Below, in pieces: positions 34,755 through 42,912 of a stretch of DNA of 64,000 bases. Position 1 is the stretch's first letter. Every line of letters starts with the position of its first letter. The stretch is from Myxococcales bacterium (GTDB taxonomy: Bacteria > Myxococcota_A > Polyangia > Palsa-1104 > JAEUJZ01): positions 133,511 through 197,510 of the forward strand of contig JAEUKA010000024.1 in assembly GCA_016794465.1 (NCBI GenBank), read 5' to 3'. The notes under the pieces are model-generated. The model worked only from the letters and a program-made list of their open reading frames with translations, did no database searches and was not told the DNA's origin. The position numbers were made by a program, and so were the translations under genes.

Positions 34755-34839
34755 CAAGAGAGGCCTAGTTATAACGAATTTGCCCGCCCACGTCTCTACC
34801 CGGGATGCCAAGCACCCAGCGCGCGAGGGCCCTTGCCCA

Positions 34840-35292
34840 TTACCCAAGTGCTCTGGGCGCAAGCCCGGACCGCTGACGGAGCACCTTGTGGAGCTTCTTG
34901 ATTGGTTCAGGAATCCGTTCTGGTTGCTTCTTCATTGCCTCAGTGAGCCGAAGTGCGACATCTTGGTTGTTATCGTCTTTTCCCCGTAGACCAATGGCAA
35001 TTCGTGCCTGGGTCAGAAGCTCCTTCCCAGGGAAAGTTGAAAGCCAGTTGTTACTTTGAAGATCCACAACTGCGAAGACCCGCGCTTTGTGGCCCGCCGG
35101 GGTCGCCTGAAATGTAAGATGACTCACTGCAGCAGTCCCGCCAGCTGCGAGCAGGCTGATATCGCCATCCAGCCATAACTGCCGAAGAGGCTCCTCTGTG
35201 AACATGTCCTCAACCCACAGGTTCACTTTGCCTTGGTAAAGCGCCGACCAGACAGATCGCAGCGCAACACCGTCTCCGTGTTCGGCAATCAC
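34840..35292 (-). CDS. Small DUF4435/TOPRIM-like protein paired with ATPase (PARIS AriB-like candidate)
   Basis: A 150-aa protein starting at GTG 35292, which overlaps the ATPase stop as GTGA. NLWVEDMFTEEPLR and AAGGTAAVSHL followed by VFAVVDLQSNNW and PGKELLTQARI resemble the DUF4435/TOPRIM order (Glu, Gly, D-x-D, GK). The usual second Asp after VVD is replaced (DLQ), and relatives such as AriB are about 300 aa, so this one is short and may be degenerate or a variant. It is the likely effector of the ATPase pair. PARIS, OLD-like or other ATPase-TOPRIM defence are all possible. Confidence 0.6.
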   Translation of the reverse strand: MIAEHGDGVALRSVWSALYQGKVNLWVEDMFTEEPLRQLWLDGDISLLAAGGTAAVSHLTFQATPAGHKARVFAVVDLQSNNWLSTFPGKELLTQARIAIGLRGKDDNNQDVALRLTEAMKKQPERIPEPIKKLHKVLRQRSGLAPRALG

Positions 35293-36362
35293 GATGACGC
35301 CTCTGTTGAAGGAGCCGTGCTGGTTGATGTGGTGGCATGGAATGCACTGTCTGGTACAAGCATAAACCGTTGATCGCTTCGGACAGAACGAAGGATTTCT
35401 GGAGAGTGGGTTGCCAGAATGAGCTGAGCTGTAGGGGCTATTGTTCGCAGAAGTCCAACGAAAAGCTGCTGCCACAGAACGTGCATATGCTGCTCGGGCT
35501 CATCGACCAGAACAATCTCTGGTGGTTCATCCCTAAAGACCAAGGGGCCGGCAAACGCGAACAGCGCGACCTGGCCTGAGCTGAGTCGATCGAGAGGAAC
35601 CATCCGTGGAATATCAGAGCGGGCCGGGGCTAGATCACGAGCCTGTGCCAGGCTGGTGACATCGAGAGGAATTGGCTTGCCAGCCTCGCGCAGAACCACT
35701 TCCCAATCAGAACCAGGATTGTTGCTGACTTGGATCACTTCGAGCTGGTCCGATGAACCGTACAGGTAATCCCAGACCTTCTGTATCCGCGTAAAAGGCT
35801 CCTCTCCGAACATCTCTACCTGTCCGCGCCGCTCGGCCTGCTGACGACGAAAGTAGGCACTGACAAGCCGTCTCTTCAGCTCAACGATACGTCGCGCCTC
35901 CCGCTCTGACTTCCTACCCTTCTGACTTGGCGTCTCACCAAGCGCCTCTGGCTCACGCCGAGACGAGAAGTACTCTATTTGCGGCCGGACCAGTCGCAGG
36001 CTGCGGCTTGGCCCCGGTTTCAACAGCGGTTGGGACAGCGACCACGACTCTTTCTCGATAAAGGGCTCTGGCCCTGGCGGGATGGTCTGAATTGTTGCAG
36101 TGACTTCACACTGCTCTGCGCCAAAGCGAATCTGCTCAGAAAAGGGTGCCACATCCTCTGGCAGCAGCTGACGCATCCCAACTGCAATTGGAATCGATTC
36201 CAGCACTGTGGTCTTGCCGCAGCCATTTGCTCCGGCCAAGACAACTGTGTCGAGTGGTACGCCCTGACTGTCGGTGAGGTTCAGGTCTAAGCGATCGATC
36301 CCACGAAAGTTCTCGATGGAGAGTCGTGTCAGGCGGATTGGATCACGGCGGAGCTGGGCCAT
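35289..36362 (-). CDS. SMC/OLD-type AAA ATPase, defence-like
   Basis: A 357-aa protein from ATG 36362. RLTRLSIENFRGIDRLDL opens it; Walker A is AGANGCGKTTVLE, signature LSSGQVALFAF, Walker B IVLVDEPEQHMH and H-loop LATHSPEILRS. The size and layout match stand-alone AAA_15/AAA_21 ATPases of PARIS (AriA), Septu and OLD systems that sense phage products and control a partner nuclease. The partner is the overlapping downstream TOPRIM-like gene. A 10-bp inverted repeat lies 26 bp upstream of its start. Codon use looks less GC-extreme than the surrounding genes, a hint of transfer. Confidence 0.85.
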   Translation of the reverse strand: MAQLRRDPIRLTRLSIENFRGIDRLDLNLTDSQGVPLDTVVLAGANGCGKTTVLESIPIAVGMRQLLPEDVAPFSEQIRFGAEQCEVTATIQTIPPGPEPFIEKESWSLSQPLLKPGPSRSLRLVRPQIEYFSSRREPEALGETPSQKGRKSEREARRIVELKRRLVSAYFRRQQAERRGQVEMFGEEPFTRIQKVWDYLYGSSDQLEVIQVSNNPGSDWEVVLREAGKPIPLDVTSLAQARDLAPARSDIPRMVPLDRLSSGQVALFAFAGPLVFRDEPPEIVLVDEPEQHMHVLWQQLFVGLLRTIAPTAQLILATHSPEILRSVRSDQRFMLVPDSAFHATTSTSTAPSTEASS

Positions 36363-36387
36363 CGGAAAGCATCCCTTATGTCGATAA

Positions 36388-36413
36388 CGAGTGACTTGAG
36401 CATAAGTCACTCG
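36388..36413 (-). promoter_or_regulatory. 10-bp perfect inverted repeat upstream of the ATPase gene
   Basis: CGAGTGACTT (36388-36397) pairs with AAGTCACTCG (36404-36413) around the 6-nt spacer GAGCAT. It ends 26 bp before the ATPase start and begins just after the remnant HEPN stop. It may be an operator or a weak terminator (no following T run). Confidence 0.6.
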
Positions 36414-36415
36414 GC

Positions 36416-36478
36416 TTAGTCGTCCAGATCCTGCTTGGCGACCCGGAGCAGGTTGGCGATCAGCCGCTCAGCGCTCAT
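36416..36478 (-). pseudogene. 20-codon remnant of a HEPN-like partner of the MNT nucleotidyltransferase
   Basis: ATG 36478 lies just before the nucleotidyltransferase stop, in a different frame with a small overlap, the usual junction of MNT-HEPN pairs. It reads MSAERLIANLLRVAKQDLDD then TAA at 36416, about the first helix of a HEPN protein, where relatives continue for about 100 residues. The inverted repeat and ATPase gene follow at once. The identification rests on position and the short helical start only. Confidence 0.45.
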
Positions 36479-36887
36479 ATAGCAGCACTCCGTCCGTCGC
36501 CACTTCGTAACAGATGGTATTCACAGTGCCGCGATCCTCGCGAAACTCGCTGACCCGGCATGGAATGACATCGGCGCGGACGCCCGAGTCCCGCTGGAGC
36601 TTCCAAGCGACCAGGGGGTTGAAGTCACTCTCTGGCACTTCATCGGGGACGACCACGAACAGATCCCAGTCACTCCACCGCCGCTCATCGCCTCGGGCGC
36701 GGCTGCCGAACAGCCAGATTTGCTGCGGATGGTACTTCGCTTCGATACGGGACAGCAGCAGGGCAAGCGGGCTCAGATCAATGAACTCGCCTCGGGCATT
36801 CTTGACCTCCCGAAGAGCAAGAAGCCCGATTGCCGGAGCTTGCTCTTCGCTCTGCGCATCGGCAATGGGACTCACCTTGCTCTGCAT
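36468..36887 (-). CDS. MNT-type minimal nucleotidyltransferase (toxin-antitoxin component)
   Basis: A 139-aa protein from ATG 36887 (GTG 36908 possible). IWLFGSRARGDERRWSDWDL fits GSxARG-x8-D-x-D, the minimal nucleotidyltransferase motif that binds metal and NTP. MNT proteins act as antitoxins by AMPylating the HEPN RNase partner. Here the partner is reduced to a 20-codon remnant, so the protein may be orphaned or have another target. It lies directly upstream of the ATPase island on the same strand. Confidence 0.8.
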   Translation of the reverse strand: MQSKVSPIADAQSEEQAPAIGLLALREVKNARGEFIDLSPLALLLSRIEAKYHPQQIWLFGSRARGDERRWSDWDLFVVVPDEVPESDFNPLVAWKLQRDSGVRADVIPCRVSEFREDRGTVNTICYEVATDGVLLYER

Positions 36888-37021
36888 GCTGCGAGGATGC
36901 CCTAACACTGCTTCTTGGGGAAGGCGGCGATATGAAACTCAGACTCAAGCCCAAAGCGGGGACCCCCTTGAAAGACCACCTCGCGGGCACCACCGCTCAT
37001 CGCCGATTGGGACGATCGCCG

Positions 37022-38569
37022 CTAGCGCAGGGCGTTGCCGATGGCGGAGCCGCCGACGGCGAGGATGGACTTTAGGTCGTCGTCGTTGAACATCAGCTGG
37101 CCGCCGACATAGTAGTCGCGACCGAAGGAGCCTTGGCCGCCGGGGGGGCGGTCGTTGATGACATCGTCGACGCCGCCGAGGATGTAGAGGTTGCGGTAGA
37201 ACTGTACCGTCGAGTAGATGCGCAGGCGGGGCCAGAGGTTGCTGCGGAAGTCGAAGGCGTCGACCTTGAGGGTGAGGCGCTCTTTGAGGAGGTCCACGTC
37301 GAAGCCGAAGCCGCCGGAGCTCTCCTTGATGCCGTAGCGCAGCGTCAGGATGAACCACTTGGGGTCAAGGAACAGCCGCTTGGCAAACTGGAACGTGATC
37401 TTGAAGGCGCGGGTCAGCGTCACCAGATCGGTGGTGGTCGTCAGCGGCTTGCTGGGGTCGTCGGTGGTGGTGATGGCGCGGCTGAAGTTGCGGGACATCC
37501 GGGGGTCGTCGATAAGCTCGATCTGGTAGTACTTGTCGGGGCGCATCTGCAGCCGGATCTCGATCGCGTTTTTGATGTCGTTGCCCTGGATGTAGTACTC
37601 GCTGCGCAGGCCGACGATGGTCTGAAGCTGGCTGATGCCGCGCACCAAGTCCGAGGCGTCGGAGGTGATCTGCTCGACGTTGTTGGCGATGGCGTCATCG
37701 ACGAGGAGCCGCCCGACGGTGCCCTTGCCCTTGCGGATGTCGCCGGTGATGTGGTCGACGTTGCCGAGCGCGTGGTTGAGCGACTCGACGGCGGTGGAGA
37801 GCTTGTCGAGGTTCTGGCGCAGCTTGGCGCCGGTCGAGTCCACTTCGGAGGAGCCCTTGCCGACGAGATCGCGCAGCCCTTCGGTGACCTCGCGGACGTT
37901 GGCGATCGAGATCTGAACATCTTTGGCCGAGGGACCGGAGGTAATCGAGCGCACATCCTGGGCGATACCGTCGACGTGCTTGAGCAGCGTCGCAATCGCC
38001 TCGGAGTTCTGCGCCACCGAGTCCTTGACCTCACGCGCGATGTCCTGGACCGGCCCCTGGGTCAGCCGCTGCACGTCGCGCAAGATGTCGCGCACAATCG
38101 GCAGCGTCTCATTGACCTGATAGAGGATGTCGCCGGTGGTCACCGCCTCGACGACGTTGATGACCTGATCGCCGCTCTTGAGGGGACTGTTCTTGACCAG
38201 CTGCCCCGACAGCGGATCGGGCGACTGCGGCGTGCCGGGATCGATCTCCAGGAAGTACTCGCCGAGCAGCGAGCTGGACTTCTTGTAGATGACGGCGTTC
38301 GACCACAGCTCGACATCGGGCCGCATGCGCAGGCTGACCCGCGCGTAGGTGCCTTGCAGCCGGCGCTCGGCAATCTCGCCGATGATCAGGCCGGCGATCT
38401 GCACCCGCGACTTGTCAACGAGGCCGGTGGCGTCCCGAAACAGCGCCCACACCACCGGACCCTCTTGGCCGCGCACGCCCTTGGCAACGAAGCGATAGGC
38501 CACTGCGCTCAGCACCACGATGAGGATGGTGGTCAGGCCGACTTTGATCGCAGCGCTGGCGGTCTTCAT
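37022..38569 (-). CDS. mlaD: MCE-family lipid transport protein (MlaD-like) with long helical and barrel-like C-terminus
   Basis: A 515-aa protein. The N-terminal membrane helix is about 8-27 (VGLTTILIVVLSAVAYRFVA), and one MCE domain spans about 36-117 (DATGLVDKSRVQIAGLIIGEI, SSLLGEYFLEIDPGTP). A long helical stretch (about 125-300) carries repeated hydrophobic heptads. The last about 200 residues (YYQIELIDDP, FKITFQFAKRLFLDPKWF, RLRIYSTVQFYRN, YYVGGQLMFNDDDL) alternate as beta-strands and end in a barrel-like pattern. E. coli MlaD is about 183 aa, so this is a much longer architecture that could bridge the envelope. Third gene of the operon with mlaE and mlaF. Confidence 0.88.
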   Translation of the reverse strand: MKTASAAIKVGLTTILIVVLSAVAYRFVAKGVRGQEGPVVWALFRDATGLVDKSRVQIAGLIIGEIAERRLQGTYARVSLRMRPDVELWSNAVIYKKSSSLLGEYFLEIDPGTPQSPDPLSGQLVKNSPLKSGDQVINVVEAVTTGDILYQVNETLPIVRDILRDVQRLTQGPVQDIAREVKDSVAQNSEAIATLLKHVDGIAQDVRSITSGPSAKDVQISIANVREVTEGLRDLVGKGSSEVDSTGAKLRQNLDKLSTAVESLNHALGNVDHITGDIRKGKGTVGRLLVDDAIANNVEQITSDASDLVRGISQLQTIVGLRSEYYIQGNDIKNAIEIRLQMRPDKYYQIELIDDPRMSRNFSRAITTTDDPSKPLTTTTDLVTLTRAFKITFQFAKRLFLDPKWFILTLRYGIKESSGGFGFDVDLLKERLTLKVDAFDFRSNLWPRLRIYSTVQFYRNLYILGGVDDVINDRPPGGQGSFGRDYYVGGQLMFNDDDLKSILAVGGSAIGNALR

Positions 38570-38584
38570 GGGTGTACTCCTTCG

Positions 38585-39478
38585 CTAGCTGACATCATCC
38601 ACGATCAGGTCTTTTTCGTCACAAGGCGTCATCTGCACCGCGCCGCTCGTCTCGATGAACTCGCGCAGCCACTTGTGGCGACTGTGGCGAAACTCCTCGG
38701 GCGGGCCGCTCTCCAAGATGACGCCACCGTACAGCGCCGAGATGCGATCGCCGATGCGAAACGTCGATGCCATGTCGTGGCTGATGATGACGCTGGTGAC
38801 GCCGTGCTCTTTGGAGACATCGCGGATCATGTCATCGACATTCTTGGTCGAAACCGGGTCAAGTCCCGTCGTTGGCTCGTCGTAAAGTAGGATCTTCGGC
38901 TTCATCACCAGCGCCCGCGCCAGTCCGACGCGCTTGCGCTGACCACCGGACAGCTCCGACGGAAACTTACGCAAAAGCACCTGCGGCAGCGCCAGCTTGT
39001 CGAGCTGGGTGACGGCAATCTGGTGCAGCTGGGCCCGCGAAAAGAAGCGGCGCTTGCGAGGCTTGCCACGCTCGTCGAGTCCGTCGGTGTCGGGATCGCC
39101 GTGCTCGACCAGCGGAAAGACGATGTTTTCTTCGACGGTGAGGGAGTCGAACAGCGCCGCGTACTGAAACAGCATCCCAAACTTCTTGCGCAGCCGGTTG
39201 AGCTGAAACTCGTCGAGCGGGACCAGATCTTCGCCATCGACAAAGATGTTTCCCTCGTCGGGCTTGAGCAGGCCCATCAGGTGCTTCATGATCACCGACT
39301 TGCCCTGCCCCGAGCCGCCGATGATGACGTTGATCTTGCCGCGCTCGATGTCGAGGTCGATGCCGCGCAAGACATGGTGGGGCCCGAAGGTCTTCTGCAC
39401 GCCGCGCACGCGGATGTGGTAGCGCTCGCTGGGCACGCTGGCGTCGTCGTCGGGCTTTTGCCATCCTTCCACCGGCAT
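38585..39478 (-). CDS. mlaF: MlaF-like ABC transporter ATP-binding protein
   Basis: A 297-aa ATPase of the phospholipid-transport family. Walker A GGSGQGKSVIMKH, signature LSGGQRKRVGLARAL, Walker B ILLYDEPTTGLDPVS and H-loop VIISHDMAS. A C-terminal extension of about 40 residues follows the ATPase core, as in MlaF where it contacts the partner ATPase. It powers lipid movement between inner and outer membranes via MlaE/MlaD. It lies 3 bp after mlaE and 15 bp before mlaD. The insert EHGDPDTDGLDERGKPRKRR is longer than usual. Confidence 0.93.
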   Translation of the reverse strand: MPVEGWQKPDDDASVPSERYHIRVRGVQKTFGPHHVLRGIDLDIERGKINVIIGGSGQGKSVIMKHLMGLLKPDEGNIFVDGEDLVPLDEFQLNRLRKKFGMLFQYAALFDSLTVEENIVFPLVEHGDPDTDGLDERGKPRKRRFFSRAQLHQIAVTQLDKLALPQVLLRKFPSELSGGQRKRVGLARALVMKPKILLYDEPTTGLDPVSTKNVDDMIRDVSKEHGVTSVIISHDMASTFRIGDRISALYGGVILESGPPEEFRHSRHKWLREFIETSGAVQMTPCDEKDLIVDDVS

Positions 39479-39481
39479 GGG

Positions 39482-40300
39482 CTAGCCTCTCTTGGCGAAC
39501 AGCGTCAGCCACATGTCGGTCAAAAAGTAGTCGAGGACGAGGATGGTCACGAAGCTGCCGACGACCGCGCGGGTGGTCGCGACGCCGACACCCTTGGCGC
39601 CGCCCGAAGCGGTGTAGCCCTGGTGACAGGCGATGAGCGTCAGCACGCAGCCAAACACCACCGCCTTGACCATGCCCTGGGTGATGTCGCCGGAGTCGAG
39701 CATCCACTGCGCTTTTTCGATGAAGACGCCGCGATCGACGTTCTGGATGCCGACGGCAACGATGTAGGCGCCGCACATCCCGACACAGTTAAACAGCATC
39801 GCCAGCATCGGCATCATGATCGTGCCGGCGAGGACGCGGGGGACGATGAGGTACTGCACCGGGTTGACGGCCATGGTCGCCAGCGCGTCGATCTGTTCGG
39901 TGATGCGCATCGAGCCCAGCTCGGTGGCCATGCCGGCACCGGCCCGAGCGGCGACGACGATCGAGGTGAAGACCGGGGCCAGCTCCCGGGCGAGCGCCAG
40001 ACCGACGGTGGCTCCGGTGAAGGCCTCGGCGCGGAAGGTGCGCAGGGCCGACGACAGCTGCAGCGCAAAGACGGCACCGACGAACAGCGAGATCAGCAGC
40101 ACAATCGGCAGCGACTCAAAGCCAATGAACACCATCGCCTCGAGCAGCACGCCAATCCGATACGGTGGCCGCAGCGCCCAGCGCAGCACCGAGAACAGCA
40201 GGATCAGGTGCTGACCCAGCACTTCCACCAGGCCGAGGACGAAGCGCAGCGGCGGGAGCCAGATTCGGTCCAGAAGTGCCGCCAGCCGCTCGAGCCACAT
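39482..40300 (-). CDS. mlaE: MlaE-like phospholipid ABC transporter permease
   Basis: A 272-aa membrane protein with five to six hydrophobic segments and the MlaE/YrbE signature region LARELAPVFTSIVVAARAGAGMATELGSM near residues 100-135 (quoted in two pieces: LARELAPVFTSIVVA and AGAGMATELGSM). The N-terminal amphipathic elbow helix is RIWLPPLRFVLGLVE. First gene of the mla operon on the minus strand. Confidence 0.92.
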   Translation of the reverse strand: MWLERLAALLDRIWLPPLRFVLGLVEVLGQHLILLFSVLRWALRPPYRIGVLLEAMVFIGFESLPIVLLISLFVGAVFALQLSSALRTFRAEAFTGATVGLALARELAPVFTSIVVAARAGAGMATELGSMRITEQIDALATMAVNPVQYLIVPRVLAGTIMMPMLAMLFNCVGMCGAYIVAVGIQNVDRGVFIEKAQWMLDSGDITQGMVKAVVFGCVLTLIACHQGYTASGGAKGVGVATTRAVVGSFVTILVLDYFLTDMWLTLFAKRG

Positions 40301-40465
40301 CGCTACATGCTACCGCAAAGCTGCACGACAAAAGCGCGTGATCCCGGCGTGGTGGCGCGGGAAATTACGCCGCTTGGGCGCCGGCTGCCCGGCGGCTATG
40401 ATGGACCCACGGGGCTCGTCGAGAACTGAGCGCCATGGCTCGCTTATCACATGTTGGGGGGAACG

Positions 40466-42643
40466 ATGAACCGCAAGACGCTACGCCGCTGGATACTGGG
40501 TCCACTGTTTGTACTGGCCACTGCGACGTGTAGTGGCAACGGGCTCGACGGGACGGACCTCTGCGCTGCTGGGGCCGATACCGATGACGACGGACTGACC
40601 AATGACATCGAGTGTCTGCGCGGCACTGATCCGAACAACCCCGACAGCGATGGCGATGGCGCCAAAGACGGGGACGAGGTCGCCGCCGGGGCTGATCCGA
40701 ACAAGTCCGACAGCGATGGCGATGGCCTGAGCGATGGCGTCGAGCTGGCCTATCCGCGCATCTGTGCCGCCCAAGATCCGCTGCTGCAGCGTCGCCCGGC
40801 GGCAAGCTGTACCTCGGGCGATCAGTGCCAGGCCGGCGAAACCTGTCGCGGGCTCGATCCCAGTCAGGCGGATACCGATGGCGATGGCGTCGCCGATGCC
40901 GAGGAGGACAAGAACCTTGACGCGACCATCACGGTGCTCAGCGGTGAGACGGACCCACGCCTCTACGACAGCGATGGCGATGGCCTGTCCGATAAGTTCT
41001 CGGGGTCGCGGATCTGTCGTCCCGACGGACTGGCAACGGTAAATCAGACGGTGGTGCCGCAGGCAAGCATCCAGGTGGGTGCGGACCCTGCACTGGGGAC
41101 AGCCAAGCCCTTCCAAGGTGCGAGCGGCAGCGGCCTGACATTCGACGACCCCGCCGCGTCGGTGGCTGGCCTGGTGATCTCTCGGTCGAGCACGCTCGGC
41201 ACGATCGACGCGGACCGCATCGACATCGAAAGCAAGCTCTCGACCGCGCTCACCGGCAAGGGCTACACCGTCACAGGCGTGTTCATCGGTCGCAAGTTCC
41301 AGACGCACGAGCAGAACCAGGCGACGCAGTCGACCTTCCGCATCACCAAAGCGGCGGTCAGCGCCTCGACGGCCCGCGACGACGTGATCACCAGCCTCAG
41401 CGGGGCGACGGCACCCGGTGGCGGTACGGTCCCAAGCGTCGGTCCATTCTATCTGGATCTGACGGTGGTCAGGCGCAGCTCGGGCCCGAGCAACGATGTC
41501 ATCATCGCCGTCTCACCCACCGCGCTCTACGACGACCGCAGCAAGTCCACCGCGATTCGCGCCAACGACCTGACCAATGCCTCGGGTGTGGCGGTCAGTC
41601 AAAAGCAGCTCGGCTTCCTGTGCCAAGGCATCGAGACGACCCGCAACTCGACCGCCGACATCGTCTGGACCGTCGATGTCTCCGTCTCGATGGGTGACAA
41701 TCAGGTGCGCCTGGCCAACACCGCGCAGGAGTTCTTCAAGCGCCTACAGGCCGCCGGCGTTGACTTCCGCGTCGGCATCTTCACCGCCACCGCACCGACT
41801 GATCCGCAGCTGGGACTGACGACCTATCCGGGCTGGGGCAGCGGCTTCAAGTTCATCCAGGGCACCGATCCCAACGGACCGCATCAGGTCTGCCGTCAGG
41901 TCACCGCGCCGGCCTCGGGAGCCAACGGCTACTGCCCCCAGGACCTGAACAAGACCAACGACCCGATCGGCCCGTTCGGACCGACCAGCGGCTCGAACGT
42001 CAGCGAGGAGCCCGCCGCCGCCGTGGTCCGCATCAACGATCTGTTCAAGAAAAACGGCATCGCGGGGGTCAGCAATCCCGACTGGAAGTGGCGCGATGGT
42101 GTCACCAAAGTCTCGTTCTTCGTCACCGACGAGTACAACAACGACTGGCTGCGCTACTTTTCGACCACCAACAACCCGGATACAGGCCAGAAGTGGGGCG
42201 CCACGTACTCGCCGGCGGTCCTAAACGGCATCGCCGACTACTTCCGACAGAATCAGATCCTGGCGTTCGGCGCCCTGCCCTACCTCGCAACCCGAGAGTG
42301 CAGCGCCAACAGCTCGAACGACCTGCCGCGCTGCTTGGTCGAAAACCTGGGCGGCGCGTGGATCGACATCAACAAAGCGCTCGACGTGGACATCGCGGCG
42401 GCGATGAACAAGCTGGTCGATGCCATCGCCGGCGCCTCGAGCCAGTTCAAGCTGACCCGCACCCCGATTACGTCGACGATCAAGGTCACGATCGGCACCA
42501 CGGACGTACCACGCTCACGGATCGACGGCTTTGACTACGATCCGGCGTCGAAAGCGGTGGTGTTTTTCGGGAACAACTACCGTCCGAAGATCGGCTCTCA
42601 GGTCTTTATTTCTTATCGAACCTGGGTGGGCTCACTCGGTTAG
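40466..42643 (+). CDS. Lipoprotein with thrombospondin type 3 repeats and VWA-like domain
   Basis: A 725-aa protein from ATG 40466 after GGGGGAACG (an in-frame ATG lies 5 codons earlier). Lipobox region ATATCSGNG. Calcium-binding TSP3 repeats occupy about 30-170 (DTDDDGLTND, DSDGDGAKDGDE, DSDGDGLSDGVE, DTDGDGVADAEE). A VWA-type region follows, with IVWTVDVSVSMGDNQ at about residue 400 supplying the DxSxS metal site. It is probably surface-anchored and adhesive, with no enzyme motif. It converges with the small gene at 42640-42888, overlapping by 4 bp. Confidence 0.85.
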   Translation: MNRKTLRRWILGPLFVLATATCSGNGLDGTDLCAAGADTDDDGLTNDIECLRGTDPNNPDSDGDGAKDGDEVAAGADPNKSDSDGDGLSDGVELAYPRICAAQDPLLQRRPAASCTSGDQCQAGETCRGLDPSQADTDGDGVADAEEDKNLDATITVLSGETDPRLYDSDGDGLSDKFSGSRICRPDGLATVNQTVVPQASIQVGADPALGTAKPFQGASGSGLTFDDPAASVAGLVISRSSTLGTIDADRIDIESKLSTALTGKGYTVTGVFIGRKFQTHEQNQATQSTFRITKAAVSASTARDDVITSLSGATAPGGGTVPSVGPFYLDLTVVRRSSGPSNDVIIAVSPTALYDDRSKSTAIRANDLTNASGVAVSQKQLGFLCQGIETTRNSTADIVWTVDVSVSMGDNQVRLANTAQEFFKRLQAAGVDFRVGIFTATAPTDPQLGLTTYPGWGSGFKFIQGTDPNGPHQVCRQVTAPASGANGYCPQDLNKTNDPIGPFGPTSGSNVSEEPAAAVVRINDLFKKNGIAGVSNPDWKWRDGVTKVSFFVTDEYNNDWLRYFSTTNNPDTGQKWGATYSPAVLNGIADYFRQNQILAFGALPYLATRECSANSSNDLPRCLVENLGGAWIDINKALDVDIAAAMNKLVDAIAGASSQFKLTRTPITSTIKVTIGTTDVPRSRIDGFDYDPASKAVVFFGNNYRPKIGSQVFISYRTWVGSLG

Positions 42644-42888
42644 CGCAGGTGTAGACGGCTCTTGGCAAAGCGAGCGGTGATCCCAACCAGGCCAGGAGTC
42701 TGCGCAATCTGTTCGAGCACGCTCAACGCCTGGCCTTTGTCAAGCGGATCACGACGAATCCCCAGCTTGCTGGCCGCTTTTTGCACCACATCACTGGCTT
42801 TCTCGTTGCCGAGGGCTTGAGCCAGCAGCTTGGCGAGATCCGCTCGCGACACGCCTGGTTCCGTCATCTGGATGTTTGCCTGTTCCAC
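42640..42888 (-). CDS. Small helical protein of unknown function
   Basis: An 82-aa soluble, helical protein (SRADLAKLLAQALGNEKASD, LDKGQALSVLEQIAQTPG). No recognised family. Its start is 24 bp downstream of the FIST gene stop on the same strand, so it may be translated from the FIST transcript. Its stop overlaps that of the convergent VWA lipoprotein gene by 4 bp. Confidence 0.65.
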   Translation of the reverse strand: MEQANIQMTEPGVSRADLAKLLAQALGNEKASDVVQKAASKLGIRRDPLDKGQALSVLEQIAQTPGLVGITARFAKSRLHLR

Positions 42889-42912
42889 GTGTCCCCCCTG
42901 ACGGTGTCTCGG

